Below are positions 5,403-5,532 of a DNA stretch of 5,532 bases, in pieces. The position numbers and the translations under genes are program-made. How positions within the stretch are numbered: position 1 is the first letter of the stretch; the number at the start of each line of letters is the position of its first letter. The notes beneath the pieces were generated by a model that saw nothing but the letters and a program-made list of their open reading frames with translations, was not told the DNA's origin and made no database searches. This stretch comes from Candidatus Altarchaeum sp. (GTDB lineage Archaea > Altiarchaeota > Altiarchaeia > Altiarchaeales > Altiarchaeaceae), in contig JAGTWP010000075.1 of the NCBI GenBank assembly GCA_018260755.1, forward strand, positions 1 to 5,532, in the 5' to 3' direction.

Positions 5403-5532
5403 TTTTTAAGTAATAGGTAAAATATTTCTGTGTGTTTTTTTCTTTAACAATTATTTTTTAAGGTTATAAATATTTAATTCAAATTACTTAATTAAGTAAT
5501 ATATAATAAAATAAAAAAGATAAAATGAAAAA
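5403..5532. other. AT-rich region without a supported gene, carrying an 18-bp palindrome
   Basis: No frame on either strand looks like protein for any useful length. On the minus strand a 19-codon open stretch ending in a frame offset from the flippase (reading IFYLLLKKCKV) could be a frameshifted scrap of the flippase, but it is too short to judge. A perfect palindrome, ATTACTTAATTAAGTAAT, occupies 5483-5500. An ATG on the plus strand at 5525-5527 (ATGAAAAA) might open another gene past the window edge, but only two full codons are visible. Confidence 0.4.

Noticed and set aside
1-5532. CRISPR array, tRNA or rRNA, defence or toxin-antitoxin system
   Set aside because: No regularly spaced repeats, no structured RNA signatures and no matching protein families were seen on either strand.

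Overview
This is an AT-rich window (by eye roughly 30% GC) from a surface-polysaccharide or exopolysaccharide gene cluster. The organism cannot be fixed from the sequence. The gene set (an FrhB-type iron-sulfur flavoprotein next to a polysaccharide pyruvyl transferase, a GT2 glycosyltransferase and a COG2244-type flippase), the near absence of Shine-Dalgarno sites and the kind of IS630 element would suit a euryarchaeon of the methanogen/anaerobic methanotroph type. The same genes also occur together in anaerobic bacteria, so this is only a lean.

Left part, plus strand (1-3699). A start-less reading frame (47-163) ends in an ATGA overlap with the first complete gene and looks like the tail of a broken upstream gene. 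An FrhB/FdhB-family protein with two 4Fe-4S motifs (160-1392) follows, then a polysaccharide pyruvyl transferase (1389-2696) joined to it by a second ATGA overlap, so these two are probably translated together. After a 97-base gap comes a GT2 glycosyltransferase (2794-3699). Together they fit assembly and pyruvyl or other acidic decoration of a glycan repeat unit.

Right part, minus strand (5402-3667). The C-terminal half of an oligosaccharide-repeat flippase runs convergently toward the glycosyltransferase and overlaps its end by 33 bases. It is split by a 1134-bp IS630-family element (3921-5054) with imperfect terminal inverted repeats (21 of 30 positions match) and a TA target duplication. 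Removing the element and one TA on paper rejoins the two flippase pieces exactly in frame (...GKEY-I-VPTYLMQ...). Even rejoined, the flippase would be only about 199 residues and lacks its N-terminal half, so it was apparently truncated independently of the insertion.

The IS630 transposase is a single reading frame of 347 codons interrupted by one in-frame TAG at codon 148, between the DNA-binding domains and the DDE catalytic domain. This is either a nonsense mutation or, if the host decodes UAG as pyrrolysine, a readthrough codon. The sequence alone does not decide, but it makes a specific test possible. The last 130 bases (5403-5532) hold no supported gene, only very AT-rich DNA with a perfect 18-bp palindrome. 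No RNA gene, CRISPR array or clearly new system was found.
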